Shown in pieces: positions 16,498 through 24,441 of a DNA stretch of 64,000 bases. The notes under the pieces were generated by a model. It had not been told where the DNA came from and did not search any database. It saw nothing but the letters and a program-made list of their open reading frames with translations. The stretch comes from Haliscomenobacter sp. (GTDB taxonomy: Bacteria > Bacteroidota > Bacteroidia > Chitinophagales > Saprospiraceae), in NCBI GenBank assembly GCA_016707205.1, contig JADJHZ010000003.1, forward strand, positions 434,001 through 498,000, given 5' to 3'. Every line of letters begins with the position of its first letter. Positions within the stretch are counted from its first letter, which is position 1. The translations under genes were made by a program, and so were the position numbers.

Positions 16498-18582
16498 CTA
16501 TTTTTTTTCCGTAATATAAATGGCTACGCCGCCACCAGGCGCCAATACCAGCGGAAGGCGGGTAGCGGCGTCAACCTCCTGGGTGCGGATGACGACATCC
16601 GTCGGATTATCATTCCAATGCGCTTTGGGGCCATCGGCATAGATCACTGCCTGGTATTTTTTTCCTTTGGGGAGGAAATCCAGGTTCGCTTCCAGCGTGC
16701 GGCCGTTCTCATCCGTTACACTGCCAATGAACCACCGGTTGGCGCCGCGCTCCTTGCGCGCCAGCGTCACGTAATCCCCAACCTCCCCGTTGAGGGCGCG
16801 GGTCCATTCCCAGTTAACCGCTACATCGCGGATAAACTGGAGCGCCGGGTTGCCGGTATAATGCTCCGGAAGGTCAGCTACCATTTGGATGGGGCTGGAG
16901 ATCACGACATATAACGCAAGCTGATGAGCAAGCGTCGTGTTGACTTGGTTTTCCTTTTTGTATTCGTCGAATTTGATGTTAAAGATGCCGGGCGTATAAT
17001 CCATAGGGCCCGCCAGCATCGCGGTATAAGCCAGGGTAGGGATGTGGTTGGGCGGATTGCCCCCGTCGGAAGCCCAGGCGTTGAACTCCTGCCCTCGGAA
17101 GGTTTCCCGGGCTACGAAATTGGGCCAGGTGCGCCGGATGCCGGTATCTTTAATCGTCTCGTGGGCGTCGATGGTCACTTTATGCCTGGCTGCTAGTTCC
17201 AACACCCGCTGGTAGTGATTCACCATGAACTGCCCATGATGGTATTCTCCCCTGGGGATAATAGTGCCCACATAACCTGTTTTCACGGCATGAATCCCTA
17301 GTTTTTCCAATTGGGTAAAAGCCGTATCCAATTGCTTGTCGTATTGGGTAACGCCGGAAGCCGTTTCGTGATGGCTGATCAGGCGAACGCCTTTTGCTTT
17401 GGCATATCGAAGTACTTCGTTGAGGTCAAAGTCGGCATAAGGGGTGACGAAATCGAAGCAGGTTTCGCGCTTTTTATCGTCCCACCAATCTTCCCAGCCC
17501 GTATTCCAGCCTTCGATCAGGATTCCTCCGATGTTGTTCGCGGCGGCAAAATCGATATACCGTTTGGCGTTAGCCGTAGTCGCTCCATGGTTAATTCCTG
17601 CCATATCCCAACTGGACTTCCCGAGGTGCATCTCCCACCAGATGCCGACGTATTTCATGGGCTGTATCCAGCTGGGGTCTTCAATTTTATTGGGTTCGTT
17701 GAGGTTGAGGATCAAGGTAGACTCGATGAGATCCCCGGCGTTTTCTGCGATCTGAACCGTGCGCCAGGGAGTCTGGAAAGGCGTGCGGAGCTTGGCTTTG
17801 GATTGGTCGGGCGAGCCGACCAGTTCGCTGACCCAGCGCCTGTTTTCCTTGTCCACCTTCAGCGTCATGGAAGCGTAATTGTACAACGCCGCTTCGTGGA
17901 AGGTCAGGTGAAGCCCGTCTGCCGTTTTCATAGTGACGGGGGTGTTGACGGCATTCTCGGGGATAGAAGATTGAGCCAGATCGTGTTTACTCCGCTTGGA
18001 AAGCGCATCGATTCCCGAGAAGGGAGATTCGTTGTAGAGGTGTTCGTAGATTTCCCAGTCGCCGGGCTGCCACCAGGTTTGGTGGTCGCCGGTCAGTTGG
18101 AAGGTCGTATGTTCGTCCATAATCACGACCGAATCCAAAGCTTCCTGTTTGGGAAAAACGTAGCGGAAGCCGGCGCCATCATCAAACACCCGGAAAACCA
18201 GCGAAAATTTGCGTTGAGGAGGGGTGGTTTCTTCAAAATCGACCTGGAGTTCGTTGTAGGCATTCAGGATCTTTTGCTGGTCGCCCCAAACGGTTTCCCA
18301 AGTTTCAGAGAACGACGACATTTTGGTGTCTACTACTTTAAGCTGCTCCGAAAGCAGGGGTTGGTCGCGGAACTCCATTCCCAGGTAAGAAGTATCCACC
18401 ACTATGGTTTCCCCATGGGTGATCCGGTAGGCCGGTTGGCTGGTCCCAGCGAGCATGACCTCCACCCTGATTTTCTTTCCAGGCGCCTCCACGGTCCAGG
18501 AATGCTTCTCTCCCGCCTGTTTGCAGGAACTGGTGAGAAACGCCAGGCAAGCCGCGCAAATAAACAATGTCTTTGGTTTCAT
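16498..18582 (-). CDS. Glycoside hydrolase family 97 lipoprotein (SusB-like)
   Basis: The start at 18582 gives MKPKTLFICAACLAFLTSSC, a lipoprotein signal with a lipobox cysteine; 694 residues match GH97 enzymes. The order is an N-terminal beta-sandwich (about 30-290), a central TIM barrel with IGGILIEGWNTGWEDWWDD, SHHETASG, IDAHETIKDTG and ETFRGQEFNAW, and a C-terminal beta domain. The glutamates in HHET, AHET and GQEFNAW match those that bind calcium and act as base and acid in the inverting branch (B. thetaiotaomicron SusB type), so an alpha-glucosidase-like activity is likely. No susC/susD pair is nearby, so it is not in a visible polysaccharide locus. Confidence 0.88.
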   Translation of the reverse strand: MKPKTLFICAACLAFLTSSCKQAGEKHSWTVEAPGKKIRVEVMLAGTSQPAYRITHGETIVVDTSYLGMEFRDQPLLSEQLKVVDTKMSSFSETWETVWGDQQKILNAYNELQVDFEETTPPQRKFSLVFRVFDDGAGFRYVFPKQEALDSVVIMDEHTTFQLTGDHQTWWQPGDWEIYEHLYNESPFSGIDALSKRSKHDLAQSSIPENAVNTPVTMKTADGLHLTFHEAALYNYASMTLKVDKENRRWVSELVGSPDQSKAKLRTPFQTPWRTVQIAENAGDLIESTLILNLNEPNKIEDPSWIQPMKYVGIWWEMHLGKSSWDMAGINHGATTANAKRYIDFAAANNIGGILIEGWNTGWEDWWDDKKRETCFDFVTPYADFDLNEVLRYAKAKGVRLISHHETASGVTQYDKQLDTAFTQLEKLGIHAVKTGYVGTIIPRGEYHHGQFMVNHYQRVLELAARHKVTIDAHETIKDTGIRRTWPNFVARETFRGQEFNAWASDGGNPPNHIPTLAYTAMLAGPMDYTPGIFNIKFDEYKKENQVNTTLAHQLALYVVISSPIQMVADLPEHYTGNPALQFIRDVAVNWEWTRALNGEVGDYVTLARKERGANRWFIGSVTDENGRTLEANLDFLPKGKKYQAVIYADGPKAHWNDNPTDVVIRTQEVDAATRLPLVLAPGGGVAIYITEKK

Positions 18583-18736
18583 GAAGGGTCTTTTTAAAGC
18601 AATGATACAAAAAGCTTTGGGTTTTGCGCATTTCAAAAGCAGGCAATCCACACTACCGGACATTTTCGGAATGAGACCTTTCAGGTTTGATAAACCCTGG
18701 AAGGGGTCTGGATGCCCAGATAAGGCAAAGGTCTAC

Positions 18737-18930
18737 TAGAAGCTATCTCAAAACTATAGAATATGGCGTTCTCCCCCTTTGAAGGGGGTCGGGGGGATGA
18801 AACCTTCCAACACATCCCAAAAATTTCATCCCCCTAACCCCCTTCAAAGGGGGAAAATGCTTCGTCAGCCTTTGCCATGGGGTAAAGGAATGCCGCACAC
18901 ACCTTGGATTGGGTTTTGAGATGGCTTCTA
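18737..18930. mobile_element. Gene-less element with 18-bp terminal inverted repeats (MITE-like)
   Basis: Within the 482-nt gap 18583-19064 the ends tagaagctatctcaaaac (18737-18754) and gttttgagatggcttcta (18913-18930) are inverted repeats matching at 17 of 18 positions. Inside is a second, nested inverted repeat of about 30 bp built on ccccctttgaaggggg and ggggggatgaaa. There is no frame of note. The structure resembles a miniature element or REP-type hairpin. No clear target duplication was seen; the rest of the gap holds no recognised feature. Confidence 0.6.
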
Positions 18931-19064
18931 GGGTGAGGGCAATCCCAAGAATCAACTCGTAAAACCTTTATTTGAAAAAATGCGCTTTCGCCAAATATTT
19001 CGTTAAATTCATGTAAACTTTCATGCCCTATTCAAGTGTTGACCAAAGAAGCAAATATTCGTTC

Positions 19065-20354
19065 ATGGGAAACTCACCTGATGCGCTTTCGCCGGCCCGA
19101 ATACCACCTATTCCCGGCATTTGGTTCCTGTTTTTCAACCTCTTACTTTTTTTCATCGTCTTGCCCTGCCATGCTCAAAAATTTCAAGACCCTGCGTTTA
19201 CTTCTCTTGGAACCAAGCAAATCGACATCCCGTTTGAGTACCAGAACAACTTCATCGTAATCAAAGTCGTATTCAACGATATTTTTCCTCTGCGATTTAT
19301 CTTTGATACCGGCGCGGAGTATACCATCCTCTCCAAACGGGAAATTACCGATCTGCTGTCTATTGATTACCAGAGGCGATTCACCTTGCAGGGCGCCGAT
19401 ATGCGAACCGAGCTATACGCTTATCTTGCCCGGGGGATCAATCTGACCATGGGCAACCTCCGGAATGTCAACCGGTCCATTCTGGTTCTGGAGGAGGATT
19501 ATTTCCGGTTTGAGGAATTTTCCGGTATCCAGATACATGGCATCCTGGGAGCGGATATGTTTCGCCGCTTCGTAGTCAAAATCAATTACAAAAAGCGGAT
19601 CATTTCGCTGCTGAATGCGGAAGATTTTCGTCCTCCCCGGGGAGGCGGCACGTTTGAACTGCCCGTCGAGCTCTACCGGAGCAAGCCCTACATCACTACG
19701 CAAACCACGCTTAAAGGAGATACCACCATTTCCACCAAGCTCTTACTGGACACCGGCGCCAGTCTGGCTTTATTGCTTTACACAGACACCCATCCCAAAC
19801 TTCATTTGCCGGAAAAGACCATTCCCAGCAACATCGGAATGGGGCTGGGCGGATTTATCCAGGGGTATCTGGGCCGGGTTTCCCAATTGAAGATCAACGA
19901 CATCTCGTTTGACCAGGTTGTGACCAATTTCCAGGAACTTCCACCTATGATCGACAGCGCAGTGACCAACGGGAGAAATGGGATCATAGGAAACCAACTT
20001 CTCAGAAGGTTTATCATTACCCTCGATTATTCCCACGAGCGGCTATTTTTCTCTCCCGACCCAGGGTTTAAAAACAAATATATTTACGATCGAAGCGGAC
20101 TTATCATCATTGCCGCAGGCCCCAACCTGACCAAATTCACCATTTTTGACGTGGTCCCCAACAGCCCGGCAGCCAAAGTAGGCATTCGGCGTGGGGATGA
20201 TCTGAAGACCATAAACGGCATTCCCGCGTCCTTCTTCTCGCTGGAAGAAGTCATCGCCAAATTCCAGCGCAAAGAAGGGAAGAAAGTCCGGGTTGTCATT
20301 GAACGAAATAACGTGAAACTGAAAAAAGAGATGGTACTGGAACAATTGATCTGA
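19065..20354 (+). CDS. Exported retropepsin-like aspartyl protease with PDZ domain
   Basis: The start at 19065 (MGNSPDALSP) leaves a hydrophobic signal segment (IWFLFFNLLLFFIVLPCHAQ) near residues 18-38. Two retropepsin-type half domains follow, each with a catalytic Asp motif: FIFDTGAEYTIL (about residue 82) and LLLDTGASLALLL (about 228). A C-terminal PDZ domain (about 330-425) contains NSPAAKVGIRRGDDLKTING. Bacteroidota commonly have such envelope proteins, probably proteases with a two-Asp site within one chain; the substrate is unknown. An in-frame ATG at 19023 is possible, but it would put a polar stretch before the signal. Confidence 0.82.
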   Translation: MGNSPDALSPARIPPIPGIWFLFFNLLLFFIVLPCHAQKFQDPAFTSLGTKQIDIPFEYQNNFIVIKVVFNDIFPLRFIFDTGAEYTILSKREITDLLSIDYQRRFTLQGADMRTELYAYLARGINLTMGNLRNVNRSILVLEEDYFRFEEFSGIQIHGILGADMFRRFVVKINYKKRIISLLNAEDFRPPRGGGTFELPVELYRSKPYITTQTTLKGDTTISTKLLLDTGASLALLLYTDTHPKLHLPEKTIPSNIGMGLGGFIQGYLGRVSQLKINDISFDQVVTNFQELPPMIDSAVTNGRNGIIGNQLLRRFIITLDYSHERLFFSPDPGFKNKYIYDRSGLIIIAAGPNLTKFTIFDVVPNSPAAKVGIRRGDDLKTINGIPASFFSLEEVIAKFQRKEGKKVRVVIERNNVKLKKEMVLEQLI

Positions 20355-20392
20355 TCCACCGAACCTTTCTATACTCATTTTCCAGGAAGCGC

Positions 20393-20423
20393 TTGGCTAA
20401 AAAAAAACTTTCCCGTATCTTTG
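20393..20423 (+). promoter_or_regulatory. Full Bacteroidota promoter of rplU-rpmA
   Basis: TTG (20393-20395), 20-nt spacer, TATCTTTG (20416-20423): both elements and spacing fit the Bacteroidota consensus for the primary sigma factor. The predicted start near 20430 leaves a leader of about 27 nt before rplU. Confidence 0.8.
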
Positions 20424-20456
20424 CAGCCAATTTCTTAATTACATAAAAGGAAAACC

Positions 20457-20762
20457 ATGTTTGCAATCGTAACGATAGCTGGTCAACAGTTCAAAGTCGA
20501 GGAAGGGCAGGAGCTCTTCGTCCACCAGCTAGCCGCTGCAGCGGGCGATTCCGTAGCCTTTGATCAGGTTCTGCTGGTCGAAAATGACGGAAAAGTTCAA
20601 ATCGGGAAGCCCGTACTTCCCTTGCAGGTCAAAGCCACTGTTCTTGGCCATCAGAGAGGCGACAAAGTGATCGTATTCAAAAAGAAGCGCCGGAAAGGTT
20701 ACCGCGTGAAAAACGGACACCGCCAAAACTTCACCAAGATCAAAGTAGACTCTATTTCCTGA
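20457..20762 (+). CDS. rplU: 50S ribosomal protein L21
   Basis: L21 (101 residues) binds domain I-II regions of 23S rRNA in the large subunit. MFAIVTIAGQQFKVEEGQEL and the basic end KKKRRKGYRVKNGHRQNFTKIKVDSI are diagnostic. The length is the compact bacterial form. It is the first gene of the rplU-rpmA pair, driven by the strong promoter at 20393-20423; rpmA follows after 50 nt. Confidence 0.97.
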   Translation: MFAIVTIAGQQFKVEEGQELFVHQLAAAAGDSVAFDQVLLVENDGKVQIGKPVLPLQVKATVLGHQRGDKVIVFKKKRRKGYRVKNGHRQNFTKIKVDSIS

Positions 20763-20812
20763 TCCCGCCGTGCGGATTCAGTTTTTTTTAATTTGTTAAA
20801 CTAAAAAATACC

Positions 20813-21589
20813 ATGGCACATAAGAAAGGTGTAGGTAGTTCCGATAACGGCCGGGATAGTAAAAGTAAACGCCTTGGCGTCAAACTGTTCGGCGGTCAGG
20901 TGGCTAAAGCCGGCAATATTCTGGTTCGCCAGCGCGGCACCAAATTCCACCCCGGCGAAAACGTATATATGGGCAAGGATTTCACCCTGCATGCAGCCGT
21001 AGCTGGCCGGGTTCAATTCAGAAGGTGGAAAAACGACCGCATGTACGTTAGCATCCTCCCTGCAGAAGGCGCACCGGTAGCAGCCGCTCCGGCTCCGAAA
21101 ACCAAACCGCAACCCGTTGCTCCGGTTATGCCCGAAGTCACCGAGCCGGTCACTCCGGTTGTTCCCGAGGTAGCAGAACCGGTTGCTGAACTCCCCGTTG
21201 AAGCGCCTGCCGTTGAGGCGACGCCCGAAGTAGCGGAAGACGTAACTACTGAAGTGGCAAAACCCGCCGCTCCGGCGCCTAAAGAGAAGCCCGCTAAAGT
21301 AGCTTCTTTCACCCTGCCTTCCGGCAAGAAGGTGAAAGAAAACGACCTGAAGTTTGTTGAAGGCATCGGTCCGAAAATTGAAGAACTCCTCCATAACGCC
21401 GGTATCTCTACGTGGGCGCAACTCGGCGCCACCGAACCGGCCGCCATCCAGCAAATCCTGGACGACGCGGGAAGCAAATTTGCTATGCACGATCCCGCTA
21501 CCTGGCCCAAACAAGCCCAACTCGCCGCCGATGGGCAGTGGGAAGAACTGGAAGCCTACCAGGAACACCTGAAAGGGGGGAAAGAGTAA
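20813..21589 (+). CDS. rpmA: 50S ribosomal protein L27 with a long C-terminal extension and helix-hairpin-helix domain
   Basis: Residues 1-84 are a complete L27 (MAHKKGVGSSDNGRDSKSKR, KFHPGENVYMGKDFTLHA), the protein whose N-terminus reaches the peptidyl-transferase centre. L27 normally ends near residue 85. Here a Pro/Ala/Val/Glu-rich linker (about 85-160) leads to a C-terminal domain (about 165-258) with a helix-hairpin-helix signature VEGIGPKIEELLHNAGI and HDPATWPKQAQLAADGQW. I know this tail as an extension of L21 in related Bacteroidota; here it is on L27, and L21 in the same operon is short. The role is unknown; nucleic-acid binding by the HhH is inference. The stop is followed after 7 nt by a heptad repeat array. 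Confidence 0.93.
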   Translation: MAHKKGVGSSDNGRDSKSKRLGVKLFGGQVAKAGNILVRQRGTKFHPGENVYMGKDFTLHAAVAGRVQFRRWKNDRMYVSILPAEGAPVAAAPAPKTKPQPVAPVMPEVTEPVTPVVPEVAEPVAELPVEAPAVEATPEVAEDVTTEVAKPAAPAPKEKPAKVASFTLPSGKKVKENDLKFVEGIGPKIEELLHNAGISTWAQLGATEPAAIQQILDDAGSKFAMHDPATWPKQAQLAADGQWEELEAYQEHLKGGKE

Positions 21590-21596
21590 TGTTTTA

Positions 21597-21766
21597 GGGA
21601 GCAGGGATTAGGGAGCAGGGAGCAGCGAATTTCTCAAAAGACCGGTCTTTACTACCAGTATAAATTTTTTTTGGCGCCCAAGGCTAAAACCGTCTTTTTA
21701 AACAGCCCCTATTCCCTGCTCCCTGCTCCCTAATCCCTGCTCCCTGCTTCTCTATTCCCTACTCCC
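21597..21766. repeat. Heptad-word hairpin array 4 (GGGAGCA / TGCTCCC)
   Basis: The left arm is GGGAGCA, GGGATTA, GGGAGCA, GGGAGCA (21597-21624). The right arm is TGCTCCC, TGCTCCC, TAATCCC, TGCTCCC (21717-21744), its perfect 28-bp reverse complement, and related words continue to 21766. The array starts 7 nt after the rpmA stop, and the right arm runs into batE: its TAG stop (21730-21732) and about 11 final codons are repeat sequence. Confidence 0.88.
21632..21700. mobile_element. Short relative of the 25653-25804 element
   Basis: The loop of array 4 holds TCTCAAAAGACC..TCTTT..CC.G.AT.AAATTTT, then TTTTGGC..AGG.C.AAAAC.GTCTTTT, the same left and right ends as the larger element at 25653-25804 but without its central palindrome. 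It is probably an internally deleted or degenerate copy (inference). Confidence 0.5.
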
Positions 21767-22509
21767 ACCAACTCCACCTGATCGCGCTTTAGCCACCCTT
21801 CATCTCCGTTTTCCAAGCGTACTTTGTACCAGTGGTCCATCGTTCCGGTAATAAAGACCTTGGCGCCTTCGTGCACGTTGCGCGCTTCCGGGCTTTGTGC
21901 GTCTGGCGCTATATGAAGCGCAATCTGCCGTTCCATCACAATGGCTTCCCGCCAATCGCGTTCCCTAAAGTAGCTGTAAACGCCCGTGGCGGCCAGTAAA
22001 ACCCCCGCTGCGGTCATGACGGACAAAGAAAGTCGGACGGTCTGGCTCTGTTTGCCAACTCGCCGCGACCAGAGCCAAAGGACAAGGGCTACCCAGAACA
22101 ACGCCATACCCATGGAGGACCAAACGCCGGAAGGCCATAGGTACTGCGGGTTTCGAATCCTTTGGAGCAAGGGGTATTCGGCCAATCCTTCAATCTGGTC
22201 TTCGAGCCGGTTGCGAACGATTTCCAGGTTTAGGGCGACCATCTCATCGCCTGGCGACAGGCGAAGGGCGCGTTCGTAAGCCAGGACAGCTCTGCCGTCC
22301 CGTTCTAACCGGGCATAGCAATTGCCCAGGTTGTAGTAAAGTTCGGCAGACCGGTACCCTTGTGCCAATAACCGTTCATAGGCCTTCGCCGCTTCGGCAA
22401 CCTGGCCTGCCGCATAGGCCTGTTCTGCCTTTTTCCATTCGTCCGGCAACCCGGCGAAAGCCAGGTTTATCCAAAAAACCGCCGTTGCGAATAGCGCTAT
22501 TCTCCGCAT
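21730..22509 (-). CDS. BatE-like TPR and SH3 membrane protein
   Basis: A 259-residue envelope protein: signal peptide (MRRIALFATAVFWINLAFAG), TPR repeats (about 25-105, AYAAGQVAEAAKAYERLLAQ, SAELYYNLGNCYARLERDG), two membrane segments (about 130-150 and 160-185), then a bacterial SH3 domain (about 195-248, AKVFITGTMDHWYKVRLENG). This order is that of BatE, the last protein of Bacteroidota bat (aerotolerance) operons. No other bat gene is visible nearby, so the symbol is not assigned. The final residues (about GVGNREAGSRD) are encoded by the right arm of a repeat array and are probably a recent, non-conserved tail. Confidence 0.75.
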   Translation of the reverse strand: MRRIALFATAVFWINLAFAGLPDEWKKAEQAYAAGQVAEAAKAYERLLAQGYRSAELYYNLGNCYARLERDGRAVLAYERALRLSPGDEMVALNLEIVRNRLEDQIEGLAEYPLLQRIRNPQYLWPSGVWSSMGMALFWVALVLWLWSRRVGKQSQTVRLSLSVMTAAGVLLAATGVYSYFRERDWREAIVMERQIALHIAPDAQSPEARNVHEGAKVFITGTMDHWYKVRLENGDEGWLKRDQVELVGVGNREAGSRD

Positions 22510-22524
22510 CCTATTTTTTCCTAT

Positions 22525-24387
22525 TTAATTGGAATAAACAAAAATATCTTCCCGGCGAAGCGGCCTTTCTTCTTCCAGCAAACGGAATCCCTTGAGCCGA
22601 AGGGTATCGTGATCGGTTTGCCCCATGGGCGAGAGCTTGGATTTGGGTTCGGCCAGAAACGTGATCCGCTGCACCTGATTTTCTTTTAGCCGGATAATCA
22701 TTTCGCTGCACGCTGTTTGGTTAACCCCTACATAGGCGCCTTGATCATCCCGGGCATAATAAATCACTTCGGCATTGCCTTCGGCGTCCAGTTGCCGGAG
22801 CTCGTTGTTTTCGAAGAAGGCCATCACGTCCCTTCCTTTAATCTGATTGAAAAATGTCCCATCGGAAATAACCAGAATAAATCCGTTTTGCCTCAGCTCG
22901 ATCCGGTCGATCTGGTCGTTGCGCATCCACATGTAAATCGTGTCGGCGGTAAACTGACTGGTATCCGACCAGATCACCGGGTTTCCGTAAAGCACAAAAA
23001 GGGAGTCCTGGCTGCTGTAGGCCAGGGAATCGCAAACGGCCTGAAGATTACTTTTAAAAATCCGAACCTTGCCATAAGCGAGGAAACGCCGCGCGGTATC
23101 CGCTTCGGTCGAATCCGGGCGATAGGCAATCAAAGTATCGGAAGACAAAAACAGCGAGTCTTGGTCCAAGACGGTGACCATCTCCGGCCGGCCGAGCGCT
23201 CCCCCAAAAGCTTTCAGGTAGTCCCGGGTTTTGTTATAATCCGCTTGTTCGCAACGGATGGCGTAATCTGCCGCCGTATCCCTCCAGATGACATTGCCGC
23301 TTGCATAGCCAAGGCCCGAGTCGTCTGAAAAATCAACCGAATCGGCTTCCATAAGTTGGGGCGGATCGGCAATCAGGGAACGCCCCCGGGTGGAGTAGGT
23401 CTTTTTCTTTTGGTCGTAGTTGATTTCTTCGGATTGAATATCCTGAGCGCCTTCCTTATACCGGGCATTCCCCTTGAGAAAAATCTGGTCATTCCTTTCG
23501 TCGTAGCGGATATAGTCTGCTACGGCAATCCGGGTGCTGTCTTCCACTTTGGAATGGCCTATCAACTCGTACACTTTATTCAGGTTGTCGTACAGAATCG
23601 TATCCGCTACCGCTTTTTGGTCTCCCTGAAGGTATTGCGCATTCTGGGCGAACTGCGCGAGTTCCTTTTGGGTATCGTAGTACCCTGACTCGCAGTAAAT
23701 CTTGCTACTGTCGGTATTCAGGATGGTAGGGCCGAGAAAAAAGACGGTTTTGGTGGCGACATTGAACTTGAGGGTGTCTGCCTTCAGGGAGAATTTGGGG
23801 TCGGTGACCACGACGCTATCCCGGAAATAAGCCTCTTGTTCCTTGGCATAGTAAAAGCCTCGTTTGCTGCTCAGCTGAAGCGAGTCGTTGACCAGGGTAG
23901 CGCCGGTAAAATACCTGGCGATCCGGGTATTGAGGTCGTATTCCAGGTGGTCGGTAAAAATCTTTTGCTCCTTATTAACCAGGATCACATTGCCTTCCAG
24001 GATCGCTAGCCGGGTGATTCCGTCGTATTCCAGGGTATCGGCAAAAACGCGCAGGGAATCGCCTTGCTGGATGACGACGTTGTGGTAAGCGTATACCTGG
24101 GTTTCGTTTTGAATCAGCGCGGAGTCGCAGTACATGAATACGCTGTCCTGGCGGAGTTCTACCCGTCCATTCAGTTTTTGAAGGTTATTTTCTCCTTCTT
24201 GCAGCACGAGGAATTCCAGGGAATGCACCACCTTGATCCGCTGCGCTGGTTTGGAGGGCTTCGGGGAGACGGTTTGGGCAGCGAGCGCGTGAACCAAAAT
24301 AAGAAAACCCCGGCTAAAATCCAATGGGGTCGGGTTATATTCATTCTTGATCGCTTCATTGCGGGGCAAACCTACAAAATTTTCCAT
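22525..24387 (-). CDS. OstA/LptA-like LPS transport protein (Bacteroidota form)
   Basis: A 620-residue protein made of repeated beta-strand units (DSVFMYCDSALI, DSLRVFADTLEYDG, IFTDHLEYDLN, SLKADTLKFNV, ...), the beta-jelly-roll ladder of the OstA/LptA family that carries lipopolysaccharide across the periplasm. It is much longer than E. coli LptA (about 185 residues), as in other Bacteroidota. A hydrophobic segment near residues 25-40 (GFLILVHALAAQ) may be the export signal, which makes the annotated start at 24387 uncertain; a true start may lie a little downstream or use another codon. The BatE-like gene follows after 15 nt. Confidence 0.75.
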   Translation of the reverse strand: MENFVGLPRNEAIKNEYNPTPLDFSRGFLILVHALAAQTVSPKPSKPAQRIKVVHSLEFLVLQEGENNLQKLNGRVELRQDSVFMYCDSALIQNETQVYAYHNVVIQQGDSLRVFADTLEYDGITRLAILEGNVILVNKEQKIFTDHLEYDLNTRIARYFTGATLVNDSLQLSSKRGFYYAKEQEAYFRDSVVVTDPKFSLKADTLKFNVATKTVFFLGPTILNTDSSKIYCESGYYDTQKELAQFAQNAQYLQGDQKAVADTILYDNLNKVYELIGHSKVEDSTRIAVADYIRYDERNDQIFLKGNARYKEGAQDIQSEEINYDQKKKTYSTRGRSLIADPPQLMEADSVDFSDDSGLGYASGNVIWRDTAADYAIRCEQADYNKTRDYLKAFGGALGRPEMVTVLDQDSLFLSSDTLIAYRPDSTEADTARRFLAYGKVRIFKSNLQAVCDSLAYSSQDSLFVLYGNPVIWSDTSQFTADTIYMWMRNDQIDRIELRQNGFILVISDGTFFNQIKGRDVMAFFENNELRQLDAEGNAEVIYYARDDQGAYVGVNQTACSEMIIRLKENQVQRITFLAEPKSKLSPMGQTDHDTLRLKGFRLLEEERPLRREDIFVYSN

Positions 24388-24441
24388 AAGGCTGTGCGGA
24401 CATAATGAGGGCGGATTGAGTAGCAGGGTTGGTTCCAGGGG

